Source of the DNA: Thermodesulfovibrionia bacterium
GTDB taxonomy: Bacteria > Nitrospirota > Thermodesulfovibrionia > UBA6902 > BMS3Bbin08
Length of the DNA stretch: 64,000 nucleotides
Reading direction: 5' to 3'
NCBI GenBank assembly: GCA_030694425.1
Contig: JAUXYI010000017.1
Span: forward strand, 1-64,000
The notes under the pieces are model-generated. The model was not told where the DNA came from. It ran no database searches and worked only from the letters and a program-made list of their open reading frames with translations. This document shows, in pieces, positions 40,805 through 49,168 of the stretch (within the stretch, counting starts at the first letter, position 1; each line of letters starts with the position of its first letter). A program made the translations under genes and the position numbers.

Positions 40805-41566
40805 ATGAGAAGACCATTTGGACAGCATTTTCTTTTTGACCCGCGGATTCTAAAAAAAATCATAGACTGCAGCCGGGTAACTTCTGATGACACTGTTATT
40901 GAGATAGGGCCTGGTCATGGAATTATGACAAAACTCCTTGCCGAGCGCGTTAAAAAAGTCATTGCCATAGAAATCGACAAGCGACTGACTGAAAAGCTAA
41001 AGGAATTGCTTTCAATAAACAAAAATGTGGAAGTGATAATAGCAGATGCCCTGAAATTTCCTTACGAGACAATTAAGGGTAAATTTAAGGTTGTTGCAAA
41101 TATCCCCTACTACATAACAACCCCCCTTTTATTCAGACTCCTTGAATTCAGAGAGAAAATAATAAGCATGACGCTGCTTTTGCAAAAAGAGGTTGCTCAA
41201 AGGATTGTTGCATCTCCGGGTAATAAGGATTACGGCGTTCTTTCTGTCTCTGTTCAATTATACACAAAACCAACTCTGAAATTTTTAGTCCGAAAAGGGG
41301 CATTTTCTCCGCCGCCGGATGTAGACTCGGCAGTTGTGCACTTTGAGGTTTGTCCGCAAATACTTTATAAACTAAAAGGTGAAGAGTTTTTGCTAAAGGT
41401 TGTAAAAACAGCTTTTTCACAAAGACGAAAGACCATATCCAACAGCCTGAGGTCATTTAAAAATATAAAAGAAGCGCTTATAGAAGCTGGCATTGACTCA
41501 AAACTGCGGCCGGAGATGTTGAGTATAGAAGACTTTATAAGACTGGCAAATGCCTTAATGGGTTAA
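40805..41566 (+). CDS. rsmA: 16S rRNA (adenine1518/1519-N6)-dimethyltransferase
   Basis: KsgA-type enzyme acting late in 30S assembly. GQHFLFDPRILKKI at the N-terminus, SAM motif I VIEIGPGHGIMTKLLAE (residues about 31-47), the catalytic NIPYYITTPLLFRLLE (about 99-114), and the C-terminal FSQRRKTISNSLRS are present. 253 residues. The start at 40805 is fixed by the conserved N-terminus and lies 7 nt after a TATAAT box. Confidence 0.96.
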   Translation: MRRPFGQHFLFDPRILKKIIDCSRVTSDDTVIEIGPGHGIMTKLLAERVKKVIAIEIDKRLTEKLKELLSINKNVEVIIADALKFPYETIKGKFKVVANIPYYITTPLLFRLLEFREKIISMTLLLQKEVAQRIVASPGNKDYGVLSVSVQLYTKPTLKFLVRKGAFSPPPDVDSAVVHFEVCPQILYKLKGEEFLLKVVKTAFSQRRKTISNSLRSFKNIKEALIEAGIDSKLRPEMLSIEDFIRLANALMG

Positions 41567-41608
41567 TGAGTAATCTGGACTGGTTTATCCCTTAAGAAAT
41601 AAATTTTT

Positions 41609-41637
41609 TTGACTGGGGACTAAAATCCAATTATAAT
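41609..41637 (+). promoter_or_regulatory. Promoter of the MarC-family gene, predicted leaderless
   Basis: TTGACT (41609-41614), exactly 17 nt, TATAAT (41632-41637), then 6 nt to the ATG at 41644. This is the clearest leaderless arrangement in the window. Confidence 0.8.
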
Positions 41638-41643
41638 CTGTAT

Positions 41644-42231
41644 ATGTTAGAAATCTTAAAAGCCTTACCTAATACCTTTATCCCTCTCTTTGTCGCTATG
41701 GATATATTTGTTGTGCTTCCGATATTCATTTCAGTAACCAATAATATGACGGAGAGCAAAAGGAGTGCTGTTGTCAGACAATCAATAGTTACTGCATTGG
41801 CGGTAAGCATGGTTTTCGTTGTTATAGGCAGGGCAGTTTTTAGAATCTTAGGAATTACTGTTGATGACTTTAAAATAGCAGGCGGGCTCATTCTCCTTGT
41901 AATAGCTATCCTTGACCTTATAAGGCACGGCGAGGACAAAAGAAAACCTTATGAGACAATCGGAGTGGTTCCTCTAGGAGTTCCTCTGATAGTTGGTCCA
42001 GCGGTTCTAACTACTCTCATAGTCCTTATCAGTAATTACGGGCTAATCCCCACAACCATTTCTCTTATACTCAACCTTCTCATCGTATGGATTTCTTTTG
42101 TAAAGGCACAGGAAATAATCAAACTTTTCGGGAAAAACGGTATCGCTGCCATATCAAAAGTAATGGCGCTTCTTCTTGCTGCTATCGCTGTAATGATGGT
42201 TAGATTAGGTTTAGAGGGAATTATTAAATAA
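41644..42231 (+). CDS. MarC-family integral membrane protein
   Basis: 195 residues with six predicted transmembrane segments. Family features are FVAMDIFVVLPIFISVTNNM near the N-terminus and VPLGVPLIVGPAVLTTLIVL in the centre. MarC/UPF0056 proteins were once linked to multiple antibiotic resistance, but their transport substrate is not established. It stands alone with its own promoter between rsmA and a thioesterase. Confidence 0.9.
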   Translation: MLEILKALPNTFIPLFVAMDIFVVLPIFISVTNNMTESKRSAVVRQSIVTALAVSMVFVVIGRAVFRILGITVDDFKIAGGLILLVIAILDLIRHGEDKRKPYETIGVVPLGVPLIVGPAVLTTLIVLISNYGLIPTTISLILNLLIVWISFVKAQEIIKLFGKNGIAAISKVMALLLAAIAVMMVRLGLEGIIK

Positions 42232-42266
42232 GGCATTCGTGAATTTCATTTGTTAAATTTAAAAAA

Positions 42267-42656
42267 ATGAAACTTGCTGATGATGGATATTGTTTTGTAT
42301 GCGGGCCCAAAAATCCCATTGGCCTCAAGTTAAAATTTCATTTTAACGGTAAAACAATAAAAACAGAATTTATCTCTAAAAAAGAACACCAGGGATATTT
42401 GAATATTGTCCACGGCGGAATAATATCAACCCTGCTTGATGAGGCAATGGTTAAACTTGCCCTTGCCATGGATATTCCGGTTGTTACTGCCCAGATGGAA
42501 ATCCGCTTAAAAAAACCTCTAAGGGTTGGCGAAAAAATAATTGTTGAGGCAGAAATTTTACACAACACAAAAAAGCTTCTGGAGGCATATGCAAAGGCAG
42601 TTACAATGAATAATGTGCTTATTGCAGATGCAAAAGGGAAATTAGTTAAAGTATAA
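42267..42656 (+). CDS. PaaI-type hotdog-fold thioesterase
   Basis: 129 residues. The product starts with DDGYCFVCGPKNPIGLKLKF and carries the hotdog helix signature GYLNIVHGGIISTLLDEAM (residues about 45-63), whose Asp/Glu and the preceding HGG are expected to act on an acyl-CoA thioester. Substrate unknown. The N-terminal CFVCG resembles a zinc-knuckle-like extension seen in many such proteins. No Shine-Dalgarno is visible in the short AT-rich gap after the MarC gene. Confidence 0.88.
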   Translation: MKLADDGYCFVCGPKNPIGLKLKFHFNGKTIKTEFISKKEHQGYLNIVHGGIISTLLDEAMVKLALAMDIPVVTAQMEIRLKKPLRVGEKIIVEAEILHNTKKLLEAYAKAVTMNNVLIADAKGKLVKV

Positions 42657-42670
42657 AAATTTTTCACTTG

Positions 42671-43072
42671 TTAATATTTGCCGCTAAAATAATCTTCCAG
42701 AATCTGTCTGTGATCAAAAGCGATGTCCTCAGGAAGATTATCTTTATTGAAAATCCCGACTTCTCTGGCATCGTCTCCTGCTTTTGGTTTGCCCGCAGCA
42801 GTAGCTATGAATATTGTTGATACAGTGTGATGTCTCGGGTCTCTTTTTGGGTCAGAATATGTATGAAACTGCCTTATCAGCTTTATGTCAAGCCTTGTTT
42901 CTTCTTTGGCCTCCCTGCGAACCGCATCTTCAAGAGTCTCCCCATAATCTACAAACCCGCCTGGTATCGCCCATCCTGGCGGCGGATTCTTTCTTTTGAT
43001 GAGAACAATCCCCCCTTCAATTTCTATAATCGCATCAACTGTAAGAACTGGCTTTCTCGGAGCAGCCTGCAT
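42671..43072 (-). CDS. NUDIX hydrolase
   Basis: 133 residues. The Nudix box reads [20 protein letters not shown] followed by ET, fitting GX5EX7REUXEEXGU at residues about 37-59. Substrates are likely nucleoside diphosphate derivatives (ADP-ribose-like by general resemblance: the [11 protein letters not shown] lead-in is common there). The gene lies 5 nt downstream of miaA and is probably co-transcribed with it. Confidence 0.92.
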   Translation of the reverse strand: MQAAPRKPVLTVDAIIEIEGGIVLIKRKNPPPGWAIPGGFVDYGETLEDAVRREAKEETRLDIKLIRQFHTYSDPKRDPRHHTVSTIFIATAAGKPKAGDDAREVGIFNKDNLPEDIAFDHRQILEDYFSGKY

Positions 43073-43077
43073 TAACT

Positions 43078-44025
43078 TTATTTCTCCACAGGACTTTCAA
43101 CCTGATTTAAGACTTTTGTAAAAATTTCTTTTGCATCCATAATCCCGGTCACATCTACCCAATTTATATCCGGTTCTTTTTTAAACCAGGTAAACTGCCT
43201 TTTGGCATACATTTTAGTGCGTTTTTTGAGCAACCTTACGGCATCTTCAAAACTAATAAGTCCATCGAGATAAAGCTGCATCTCTTTATAGCCGAGCGCC
43301 TGCAGAGGTATTTTATGCGGATTCATTTTTAAGAGTTTTTCTGTCTCCTGCAAAATGCCCTTTTCTATCATGCTGTCAACTCTGCGTTCGATAATCGCAT
43401 ATAACTCTTTTCTGTCTCTCAAGAGTCCTATTTTTATAAAATTATAATCCTGAGGCGCTGTTAATAAGTTCTGAAACTCCGAGATTGTTTTCCTGCCCTT
43501 GAGCGAAACCTCAAGCGCTCTTATTATCCTTCTTGTATCATTTGGATTGATTTTATTCGCTGATGCAGGATCAATTTCTTTAAGGTATTGATAGAGATAT
43601 CCTTTGCCAAAACTTTTTTCTTTTTTTGATAATTCATCCCTTAATGCCCAGTCTGCTCCCGGTCCCTCAAAGAGACCTTTTGTAAGCGTTTTTATATAAA
43701 GCCCTGTCCCCCCAGCCACTATTGGAATCTTACCTTTCCTGTGAAGAACGTCTATGATTTCTGTTGCCATCTTTTTGAACATGCCGGCGCTGAAAGATTC
43801 ATGAGGAGATAATATGTCAATCAGGTGATGCTTTACTTCTTTGAGTTCTTTTTTTGAAGGCTTGGCAGTTCCTATGTCCATGTGACGGTAAGTCTGCATT
43901 GAGTCCGCGCTTATTATCTCTGTGTTAAGGGCTGTTGCGAGGAGGATAGAAACGCCTGTTTTGCCAACGCCAGTTGGGCCAAGGAGGATAATAACCGATT
44001 TGTGAGATTTACTTAGGAAGTTCAA
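43078..44025 (-). CDS. miaA: tRNA dimethylallyltransferase
   Basis: Adds the isopentenyl group to A37 of tRNAs reading UNN codons. P-loop [44 protein letters not shown], and the C-terminal [14 protein letters not shown] are present. The open frame continues upstream to an ATG at 44175, but those 50 residues are read from a dispersed palindrome and are not MiaA-like. TTG at 44025 gives the usual 315 residues; AAGGAGT lies about 16 nt upstream, farther than ideal, so the exact start is uncertain. Confidence 0.92.
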   Translation of the reverse strand: MNFLSKSHKSVIILLGPTGVGKTGVSILLATALNTEIISADSMQTYRHMDIGTAKPSKKELKEVKHHLIDILSPHESFSAGMFKKMATEIIDVLHRKGKIPIVAGGTGLYIKTLTKGLFEGPGADWALRDELSKKEKSFGKGYLYQYLKEIDPASANKINPNDTRRIIRALEVSLKGRKTISEFQNLLTAPQDYNFIKIGLLRDRKELYAIIERRVDSMIEKGILQETEKLLKMNPHKIPLQALGYKEMQLYLDGLISFEDAVRLLKKRTKMYAKRQFTWFKKEPDINWVDVTGIMDAKEIFTKVLNQVESPVEK

Positions 44026-44079
44026 TTCTGGATTATTGGAACTCCTTACAGCAGGCAGACTGCCGGATAATTCCTTCTT

Positions 44080-44173
44080 GTCATTGCGAGTCCCGATTAT
44101 TTGGGACGTGGCAATCTCTTTATTTTCAATGCATTTGTTAGATTGCTTCGTCGCTAACGCTTCTCGCAATGAC
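44080..44173. repeat. Dispersed gtcattgcgag palindrome at the 5' end of miaA
   Basis: Perfect 11-bp ends, with an inner tcccgattatttgggac hairpin and gattgcttcg words. On the minus strand it is open in the miaA frame, creating a spurious N-terminal extension with an ATG (MSLREALATKQSN). Confidence 0.8.
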
Positions 44174-44213
44174 ATACAATTTGCAAATTACAGAAAAATT
44201 TCTCTGTGTTCAT

Positions 44214-44903
44214 TTAAAACAAATTCTTAAATATTGTCGAGATAATTCTATAACCTACCCTGATTACCCCCTTTACATTTCCGGTTATTTTAGACTTGCC
44301 TGTTCCTTTACGATAGTTTACCGGCACCTCGATTATTTTATAATTTTTTTTAACTGCCTTAACCTGCATCTCTACTGTCCAGCCAAGATTATCATGCATG
44401 TCCAAAGCTAATAGCTTGGTGAATTTAATTGCCCTGAACGGACCAAGGTCAGTATATTTGAATCCATAAAGCAATCTGATAAGGGTGGTGGCAAGAAGAT
44501 TGCCAAAGTAAACCGGGGCCCTGAGCGAGCCTTTTTCATAATTACCCATAACCCTTGAACCAATAACCATATCATAATCTTCCCTGACTATTGGATTAAT
44601 TAATTTGATTATCTCCGTGGGATAATCACTATAATTGCCGTCTAAAAAAACCACAATATCAGGATTCTTTTCCTTAAGATATTCAATTCCCTTAAGACAG
44701 GGGTATCCATACCCCTTTCTAGACTCAAATAAAAGGGTTGCACCTAATTCCTCTGCTATTTGCGGTGTTCTATCCGCGCTTCCGTTATCTACGACTACAA
44801 CCTCATCAACTAAATCTTTAGGTATGTCCCCCATAACTTTCGGCAGGGTTTTTTCTTCGTTAAGCGCAGGAATAATTACTGCTATTTTTTTATCAGATAA
44901 CAT
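44214..44903 (-). CDS. Family 2 glycosyltransferase (polyprenyl-phosphate sugar transferase-like)
   Basis: 229 residues. It starts VIIPALNEEKTLPKVMGDIP, has VVVDNGSADRTPQIAEELGA, and an acidic DGNYSD block where the metal-binding DxD is expected. The later SRVMGNYEKGSL and PVNYRKGTGKSKITGN match the DPM1/GT2 group lacking the C-terminal membrane domain. Sugar and acceptor unknown. Start at 44903 lies 6 nt after a TATAAT box and there is no Shine-Dalgarno. Confidence 0.88.
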   Translation of the reverse strand: MLSDKKIAVIIPALNEEKTLPKVMGDIPKDLVDEVVVVDNGSADRTPQIAEELGATLLFESRKGYGYPCLKGIEYLKEKNPDIVVFLDGNYSDYPTEIIKLINPIVREDYDMVIGSRVMGNYEKGSLRAPVYFGNLLATTLIRLLYGFKYTDLGPFRAIKFTKLLALDMHDNLGWTVEMQVKAVKKNYKIIEVPVNYRKGTGKSKITGNVKGVIRVGYRIISTIFKNLF

Positions 44904-44909
44904 TCTTAA

Positions 44910-44915
44910 ATTATA
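44910..44915 (-). promoter_or_regulatory. -10 box of the glycosyltransferase gene, predicted leaderless
   Basis: TATAAT on the minus strand ends 6 nt before the ATG at 44903. No convincing -35. Confidence 0.45.
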
Positions 44916-45063
44916 GCAGATTTACATTGAATCTAAATTGCAGAGGAAGAATTAGAAAATCTGCGCTGGAATTGAAAGTAGGTTTTATACAACTTCTAAA
45001 GGAGAATCTTGACTTTTAATTGTCTAAAGGTGTAGTGAGTGGTTAAGCATTTCTTATTGTTTT

Positions 45064-45273
45064 TTATGCAAAAACCAATCTACCTTTAGGCTTAGGAATT
45101 GGGCGTCCTAATTCTTTTGCAGTCTCTATCCACTCTTTAATAATAATCTCGACGTTAGTGAGTGCTTCCTTATATGTAGCGCCATCCGCTGCACATCCCG
45201 GCAACTCTGGTGCTTCAGCAATAAAAGCTTGGTCGTCTTCGCTCCAATAGATAATTATTTCGTATTTACTCAT
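45064..45273 (-). CDS. hicB: HicB-family antitoxin
   Basis: 69 residues: YEIIIYWSEDDQAFIAEAPE then LPGCAADGATYKEAL, the partially degraded RNase-H-like fold of HicB. It should neutralise HicA. This is the short HicB type without an obvious extra DNA-binding domain. Stop and start of the pair are one base apart. Confidence 0.9.
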   Translation of the reverse strand: MSKYEIIIYWSEDDQAFIAEAPELPGCAADGATYKEALTNVEIIIKEWIETAKELGRPIPKPKGRLVFA

Positions 45274-45274
45274 C

Positions 45275-45505
45275 TTATTTTTCTCCTAACTTGTGTTTCA
45301 GAATTACATTACGAACCTGCTTAACCTGATAAGGCTTTGACTTATTACCTTTAGGCTGTAAATTAAGTATCTCCTCAATGTCATCTTTTGTAAATATATG
45401 ATGGCTGCCACGAATTCTTTCGTCAAACCCTAAATATTTCAAAAGACCACATAATCCATCAAAAGGAATATTAGCATCGGATGTCCCACTTAAAACTTGT
45501 AACAA
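45275..45505 (-). CDS. hicA: HicA-family mRNA interferase toxin
   Basis: 76 residues with LCGLLKYLGFDERIRGSHHI and the catalytic His in RGSHHIFTKDD, the dsRBD-like HicA fold that cleaves mRNA. The usual N-terminus (charged residues, then LLQVLSGTSDANI) is partly missing: an in-frame stop lies just upstream and the first usable start is TTG at 45505. The missing part coincides with the junction to a stub of another gene, so HicA may have lost a few residues. Confidence 0.85.
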   Translation of the reverse strand: MLQVLSGTSDANIPFDGLCGLLKYLGFDERIRGSHHIFTKDDIEEILNLQPKGNKSKPYQVKQVRNVILKHKLGEK

Positions 45506-45561
45506 TAGTTTTTAATGGTTATTTTTAATTGATACACTTCTGAATTTTCATCTTTTTCCAT
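45490..45561 (-). pseudogene. 5' stub resembling a pRiA4b ORF-3-like gene, cut by hicA
   Basis: ATG at 45561 with GGAGAAC upstream encodes MEKDENSEVYQLKITIKN and then stops after 23 residues. YQLKITLK is how pRiA4b ORF-3-like proteins begin (they continue with SKPPIWRR), but here the sequence passes into hicA in another frame. The family match rests on eight residues, so it is tentative. Confidence 0.45.
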
Positions 45562-45946
45562 TTTGTTCTCCTATACTGAAAGCAAAAAATAAGTTTACAT
45601 ACCCCCTCACCCTAACCCTCTCCCACAAGGGGAGAGGGGACTCTAAAATCCCCCCTCCCTTGACGGGAGGGGGTGAGGGGGAGGGTGAATTATGTAATTT
45701 TATTTAATTCCTTTGATATAATTTGTAGTAAATGGTCAATTAGGGGTCTTGAATTATCACTTTTTCCCCTTCTACCTTCTTTAATGCTTTGTATATGATA
45801 CTGAATTAAATAAAAAATTAAACCAAAATTTCTTATATTTCAAGACCCCATGACTCATTTCACAGTTCGTGCGGCACACCGCTTTTTCAAATTTATTTAA
45901 TTCGTGCCGCATGACGGCAAGGTGCTGTTGGCAGCAGGCATACTTG
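45562..45946. repeat. Gap with GC-rich hairpin repeat and cassette-like end
   Basis: 45601-45688 is a double copy of the ccctctccc/gggagaggg repeat. 45870-45946 holds a tgcggca/tgccgca inverted pair and ends with the 20-bp sequence that is repeated inverted at 46866-46885. Confidence 0.65.
45927..45946. repeat. Left copy of a perfect 20-bp inverted repeat flanking the nuclease gene
   Basis: gttggcagcaggcatacttg; the exact complement is at 46866-46885. The two copies enclose one gene (45947-46801) and little else. Confidence 0.9.
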
Positions 45947-46801
45947 TCATTTGTTTGGAAATAAGTCGTCTTCTATTAATTTCATATATCTTTCAATGTA
46001 GAACATATCTGGTTCGTGTCGTGATGCCCTTACTCGTATTTCAAATTTTGGTTCTTGAACAGATGTGTTGTCAAATAGAATAAGTCCTATTCCACAAATT
46101 CTTGATAAAACATCCAACCTCGCAATTTCTTCCTTTGAGGATGTGTTGGGAATAACAATATAGGATTTATGACTAAATAGTTTGTAAGCATTTGCTTGTC
46201 CAAATGCTTGTATTAAGTCAAGCGTGTTAGTTTTTATTTCAGCAGAGATAATTTCTGTTGGTGGTTTTATTATAGCACTCGGTCTTGGAGATCTAATACC
46301 AATTACATCTGGAGTCCCCCATTTGTCTTGGAATATTTTACCACCAAGAGGAACCGCCCGAGTGCATTCCTCCAAACTATTTACAATCCAGTCAGCAAAA
46401 GGAGCATAAAAATCTTCTTCTTTCAAAGGCGTAAAAGTTTTGCTTGTCGGGTCACTTGTCGTTTTAACTGGTGACTGTGATTGTACTGGTCCATTTGTAG
46501 TTTGTGTAATTGTGTTAGCAAGTCCTAATTTTTGAATGATGTAATTTTTTCCAGCGTCTGTAATTTTCCAAACCCCACGCTCGGGATTTTCAAGATATCC
46601 GTCTTTGTCTTTTAACTGTTGAGATGAACTTGCTATTCTATGCCAATACAAAGGTTTGCCCACGCCTTTTTCAATTTCATATTCTTTGGCCTTTAGTTCC
46701 CAATATTCAGGAACTTTTGAATTGATTAATTCTCTGTCGCCTTCTCCACCAATGTCTATGAATAGTTTGAGCAAGGCGTCTTTTCTGCTTTTTATTTTCA
46801 T
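45947..46801 (-). CDS. Putative restriction-like nuclease (winged helix plus PD-(D/E)XK)
   Basis: 284 residues. The N-terminal 95 resemble the Mrr-type winged helix (alternating YWELKAKEYE, SSSQQLKDKDGYLENPERGVW, ITDAGK). After a Gln/Thr/Ser linker, the C-terminal domain shows WGTPDVIGI followed by EIISAEIKTN, a PD...ExK nuclease core, then QAFGQANAYKLFSHKSYIVIP, the helix-strand seen in this superfamily. It could be a restriction enzyme without a visible methylase. The gene is bounded at both ends by a perfect 20-bp inverted repeat, suggesting mobility. Confidence 0.72.
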   Translation of the reverse strand: MKIKSRKDALLKLFIDIGGEGDRELINSKVPEYWELKAKEYEIEKGVGKPLYWHRIASSSQQLKDKDGYLENPERGVWKITDAGKNYIIQKLGLANTITQTTNGPVQSQSPVKTTSDPTSKTFTPLKEEDFYAPFADWIVNSLEECTRAVPLGGKIFQDKWGTPDVIGIRSPRPSAIIKPPTEIISAEIKTNTLDLIQAFGQANAYKLFSHKSYIVIPNTSSKEEIARLDVLSRICGIGLILFDNTSVQEPKFEIRVRASRHEPDMFYIERYMKLIEDDLFPNK

Positions 46802-47136
46802 TATCGTATTAGTTTGGTTTTACAAATTATTTGTCACGCTGTAAAGTTAAAAGTTTGCACTGTCACAAGTATGCCTGCTGCCAACGTATATCGTTTTATC
46901 CATAGTGCCGGAGGCATTGCGGATAAAACGGGTTGAACTGAGCCGTTGAGTCGATGACGTTAATATAGTGTATTTTTATGGGGATTGTAAATAAGAATTT
47001 ACCTGAATTTTACTGGTCAGCAGTTATAAATTTCGCAATTTTCAACCAGTCTGAATGAATATAATTTTTTTGACAGGATATGAATAAGTAAAAATCTCTT
47101 TTATGAAGGCATAAAGTCTTTTTAATCTCTTATCCA
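46802..47136. repeat. Gap with structured hairpin next to the right inverted repeat
   Basis: Right 20-bp inverted repeat at 46866-46885, then cgttttatcc (46892-46901) pairing with ggataaaacg (46921-46930) around an inner tgcc/ggca hairpin. The stem-in-stem layout recalls recombination sites such as attC, but the core sequences do not match well. Nothing else is seen. Confidence 0.55.
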
Positions 47137-47265
47137 GAGGCATTCGAGAAATCCACTTTTTTGTCACCCTGAGCGAAGCGAAGGGTCTCGCAGCATCATG
47201 ATTTTATGAGATTCTTCACTTCGTTCAGAATGACTTTTTTTGCATTATTATTTCTCGAAAGCCTC
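47137..47265. mobile_element. MITE-like element, 129 bp, nested palindrome
   Basis: gaggcattcgagaaat (47137-47152) and its near complement (47250-47265) form the ends. Inside is the dispersed gtcaccctgagcgaagcgaa ... cattctgaacgaagtg-type palindrome. Confidence 0.65.
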
Positions 47266-47310
47266 ATCCATCATATATTCCATTATATAATCTTGATTTC
47301 TGACAATATT

Positions 47311-47319
47311 TGGTATAAT
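47311..47319 (+). promoter_or_regulatory. Extended -10 promoter of the AAA gene
   Basis: TGG followed by TATAAT (47314-47319); TTGATT lies 15 nt upstream of the hexamer. The leader is about 26 nt. Confidence 0.5.
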
Positions 47320-47351
47320 ATAGTCAATAAAGTGACTGAATTTTAGAAAAT

Positions 47352-48488
47352 ATGGCTATTTATATTCCTCAAAGGCAACTTGAAAACCTGTCAAAGCTAC
47401 TTTCTCCTAATAAACTAATTGTGATTTATGGGCCACGGCGATGCGGCAAAACAACCTTGCTTAATAAGTTTTTAGAAGGCATTAGCGAGAAATATCTCCT
47501 TGTAAGCGGAGAGGATTTAACGGTTCAAAATTACCTGAGCAGTCAGTCTATCCAAAAACTCAGGGAGTTTGTAGGGGGGAATGAGTTAATTGCAATAGAT
47601 GAGGCTCAAAGGATAGAAAAGATTGGCATAAACCTGAAATTAATCGTTGACCATATAAAAAATATAAAGGTTATTGCAACAGGTTCCTCATCTTTTGATC
47701 TGGAAAGGGATGTCGGAGAACCTCTTACAGGCAGAAAATTTGTTCTGAAACTTTTCCCATTGGCTCAGATGGAAATATCCAGAATTGAACAGAGATTTGA
47801 GACCGATGCAAACCTGGAGTCAAGGTTAATCTATGGGTCTTATCCAGAGATAGTAATTACAAACGATAATAAGCAAAGAGAACTCTACCTGAGAGAGATA
47901 ATAAGTTCATATTTATATAAAGATATTCTTGAACTTGAGGGAATCAGGCATTCTAACAAACTCATAAGGCTCCTTCAGCTTCTTGCCTTTCAAATTGGCA
48001 AGGAGGTTTCTTATAACGAACTGGGCACACAACTCGGGATGAGCAAGAACACAGTTGAGAGATATCTTGACCTGCTTGAAAAGGTATTTGTGGTTAATAA
48101 GCTTTCGGGTTTTAGCAGAAATCTGCGAAAAGAGGTCAGCAAAAACCACCGTTATTATTTTTATGACAATGGCATACGCAATGCCATTATAGGTAATCTT
48201 AATCCTTTAGAAATGCGTGATGATACAGGAACATTGTGGGAAAACTACATCATAATGGAAAGGATAAAGAAACAGGAGTATCTTCAGGTAGTTGCCAATA
48301 ACTATTTCTGGAGGACTTATGACAAGAAGGAGATAGATTTAATAGAGGAAAGAGAAGGAAGGCTTTATGGCTATGAGATAAAATGGAAAAAGACTAAAGC
48401 AAGACCACCAAAGGACTGGCTTGCGACTTACAAAAATGCAACCTACGAAGTCATTACAAGGGAAAATTACCTTGAGTTTATCATATAA
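47352..48488 (+). CDS. AAA (AAA_14) ATPase with DUF4143 domain
   Basis: 378 residues. Walker A is IYGPRRCGKTTLL (about 25-37), Walker B ELIAIDEAQRI (about 78-88), and the sensor-like VIATGSSSFDLE follows. The C-terminal half has a winged helix (YNELGTQLGMSKNTVERYLDLLEK) and a nuclease-like YDKKEIDLIEE...GYEIKWKK block, characteristic of DUF4143. These proteins are common, highly transferable and of unknown function, often found with toxin-antitoxin loci. Own promoter, no partner. Confidence 0.9.
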   Translation: MAIYIPQRQLENLSKLLSPNKLIVIYGPRRCGKTTLLNKFLEGISEKYLLVSGEDLTVQNYLSSQSIQKLREFVGGNELIAIDEAQRIEKIGINLKLIVDHIKNIKVIATGSSSFDLERDVGEPLTGRKFVLKLFPLAQMEISRIEQRFETDANLESRLIYGSYPEIVITNDNKQRELYLREIISSYLYKDILELEGIRHSNKLIRLLQLLAFQIGKEVSYNELGTQLGMSKNTVERYLDLLEKVFVVNKLSGFSRNLRKEVSKNHRYYFYDNGIRNAIIGNLNPLEMRDDTGTLWENYIIMERIKKQEYLQVVANNYFWRTYDKKEIDLIEEREGRLYGYEIKWKKTKARPPKDWLATYKNATYEVITRENYLEFII

Positions 48489-48517
48489 GAGATTACAACC
48501 TTTAGGGGATTCTTTGT

Positions 48518-48546
48518 TTGACAAAAATTAAGATACTCTTTAAAGT
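48518..48546 (+). promoter_or_regulatory. Promoter of the OsmC-family gene
   Basis: Perfect TTGACA (48518-48523), 17-nt spacer, TAAAGT (4 of 6, 48541-48546). An AAGGAGG ribosome-binding site follows. Confidence 0.6.
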
Positions 48547-48576
48547 TTAAAATCAGTTATAAAAGGAGGTAAGAAA

Positions 48577-48996
48577 ATGGCAAAGGCTAAAGTAACACTT
48601 GTTAACGGCATGCAGTTTGTCGGCGCTGCTGATTCAGGTCACGCCGTAGTAATGGACGCTCCGGCATCAAGCAGCGGAGGCAACACAGGCTCAAGACCAA
48701 TGGAACTGCTCCTTATGGCTTTTGGCGGATGTTCCGGGATGGATGTAATTTCTATCTTAAGGAAGAAAAAACAGAATGTGAGCAAATTTGAGACAAATGT
48801 AGAAGGTGAGATAGCAGAAGGTTATCCTCATATGTATACTGCGCTTCATATAGAATATGTGGTAACAGGAAAAAATATCTCGGAAGAGGCTGTAAAAAGG
48901 GCAATAGAGCTTTCGCTTGACAAATATTGCTCAGTTGGAGCTACACTGGGCAAAGCAGCAAAAATAACCCATTCATATAAGATTATTCAGGAGTAA
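48577..48996 (+). CDS. OsmC/Ohr-family protein
   Basis: 139 residues. RPMELLLMAFGGCSGMDVISIL (about 41-62) holds the first conserved Cys, and LDKYCSVGATLGKAAKITH (about 111-129) the second, the pair that reduces organic hydroperoxides in OsmC/Ohr enzymes. The single-gene setting and YhfA-like sequence do not allow assignment to OsmC or Ohr. AAGGAGG is a strong ribosome-binding site. Confidence 0.9.
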   Translation: MAKAKVTLVNGMQFVGAADSGHAVVMDAPASSSGGNTGSRPMELLLMAFGGCSGMDVISILRKKKQNVSKFETNVEGEIAEGYPHMYTALHIEYVVTGKNISEEAVKRAIELSLDKYCSVGATLGKAAKITHSYKIIQE

Positions 48997-49058
48997 AGAT
49001 AAAGCTTTTGGGTCATGAAAGTAAGTCTCCAGAAATAGAGATAGAAATTTATCAATAA

Positions 49059-49152
49059 TCCCCTCTCCCTTGATGGGAGAGGGTTAGGGTGAGGGTGAAA
49101 TATAACCAAAATGCCACCCCTCCCCTTTATCCCCTCCCGCAAGTGGAGGGGA
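49059..49152. repeat. GC-rich hairpin repeats before pgpA
   Basis: Copies of ccctctcccttgatgggaga plus gggttagggtgagggtg, then ccctcccgcaagtggagggg. They end about 17 nt before the first pgpA-like codons. Confidence 0.75.
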
Positions 49153-49168
49153 TTTATAAGGGAGTTAC

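Noticed and set aside
45870-46935. Integron gene cassette with attC sites around the nuclease gene
   Set aside because: A GTTGAAC-like core occurs at 46932, but its mate does not match, the flanking 20-mers are inverted rather than direct, and no integrase is in the window. Kept only as a cassette-like unit.
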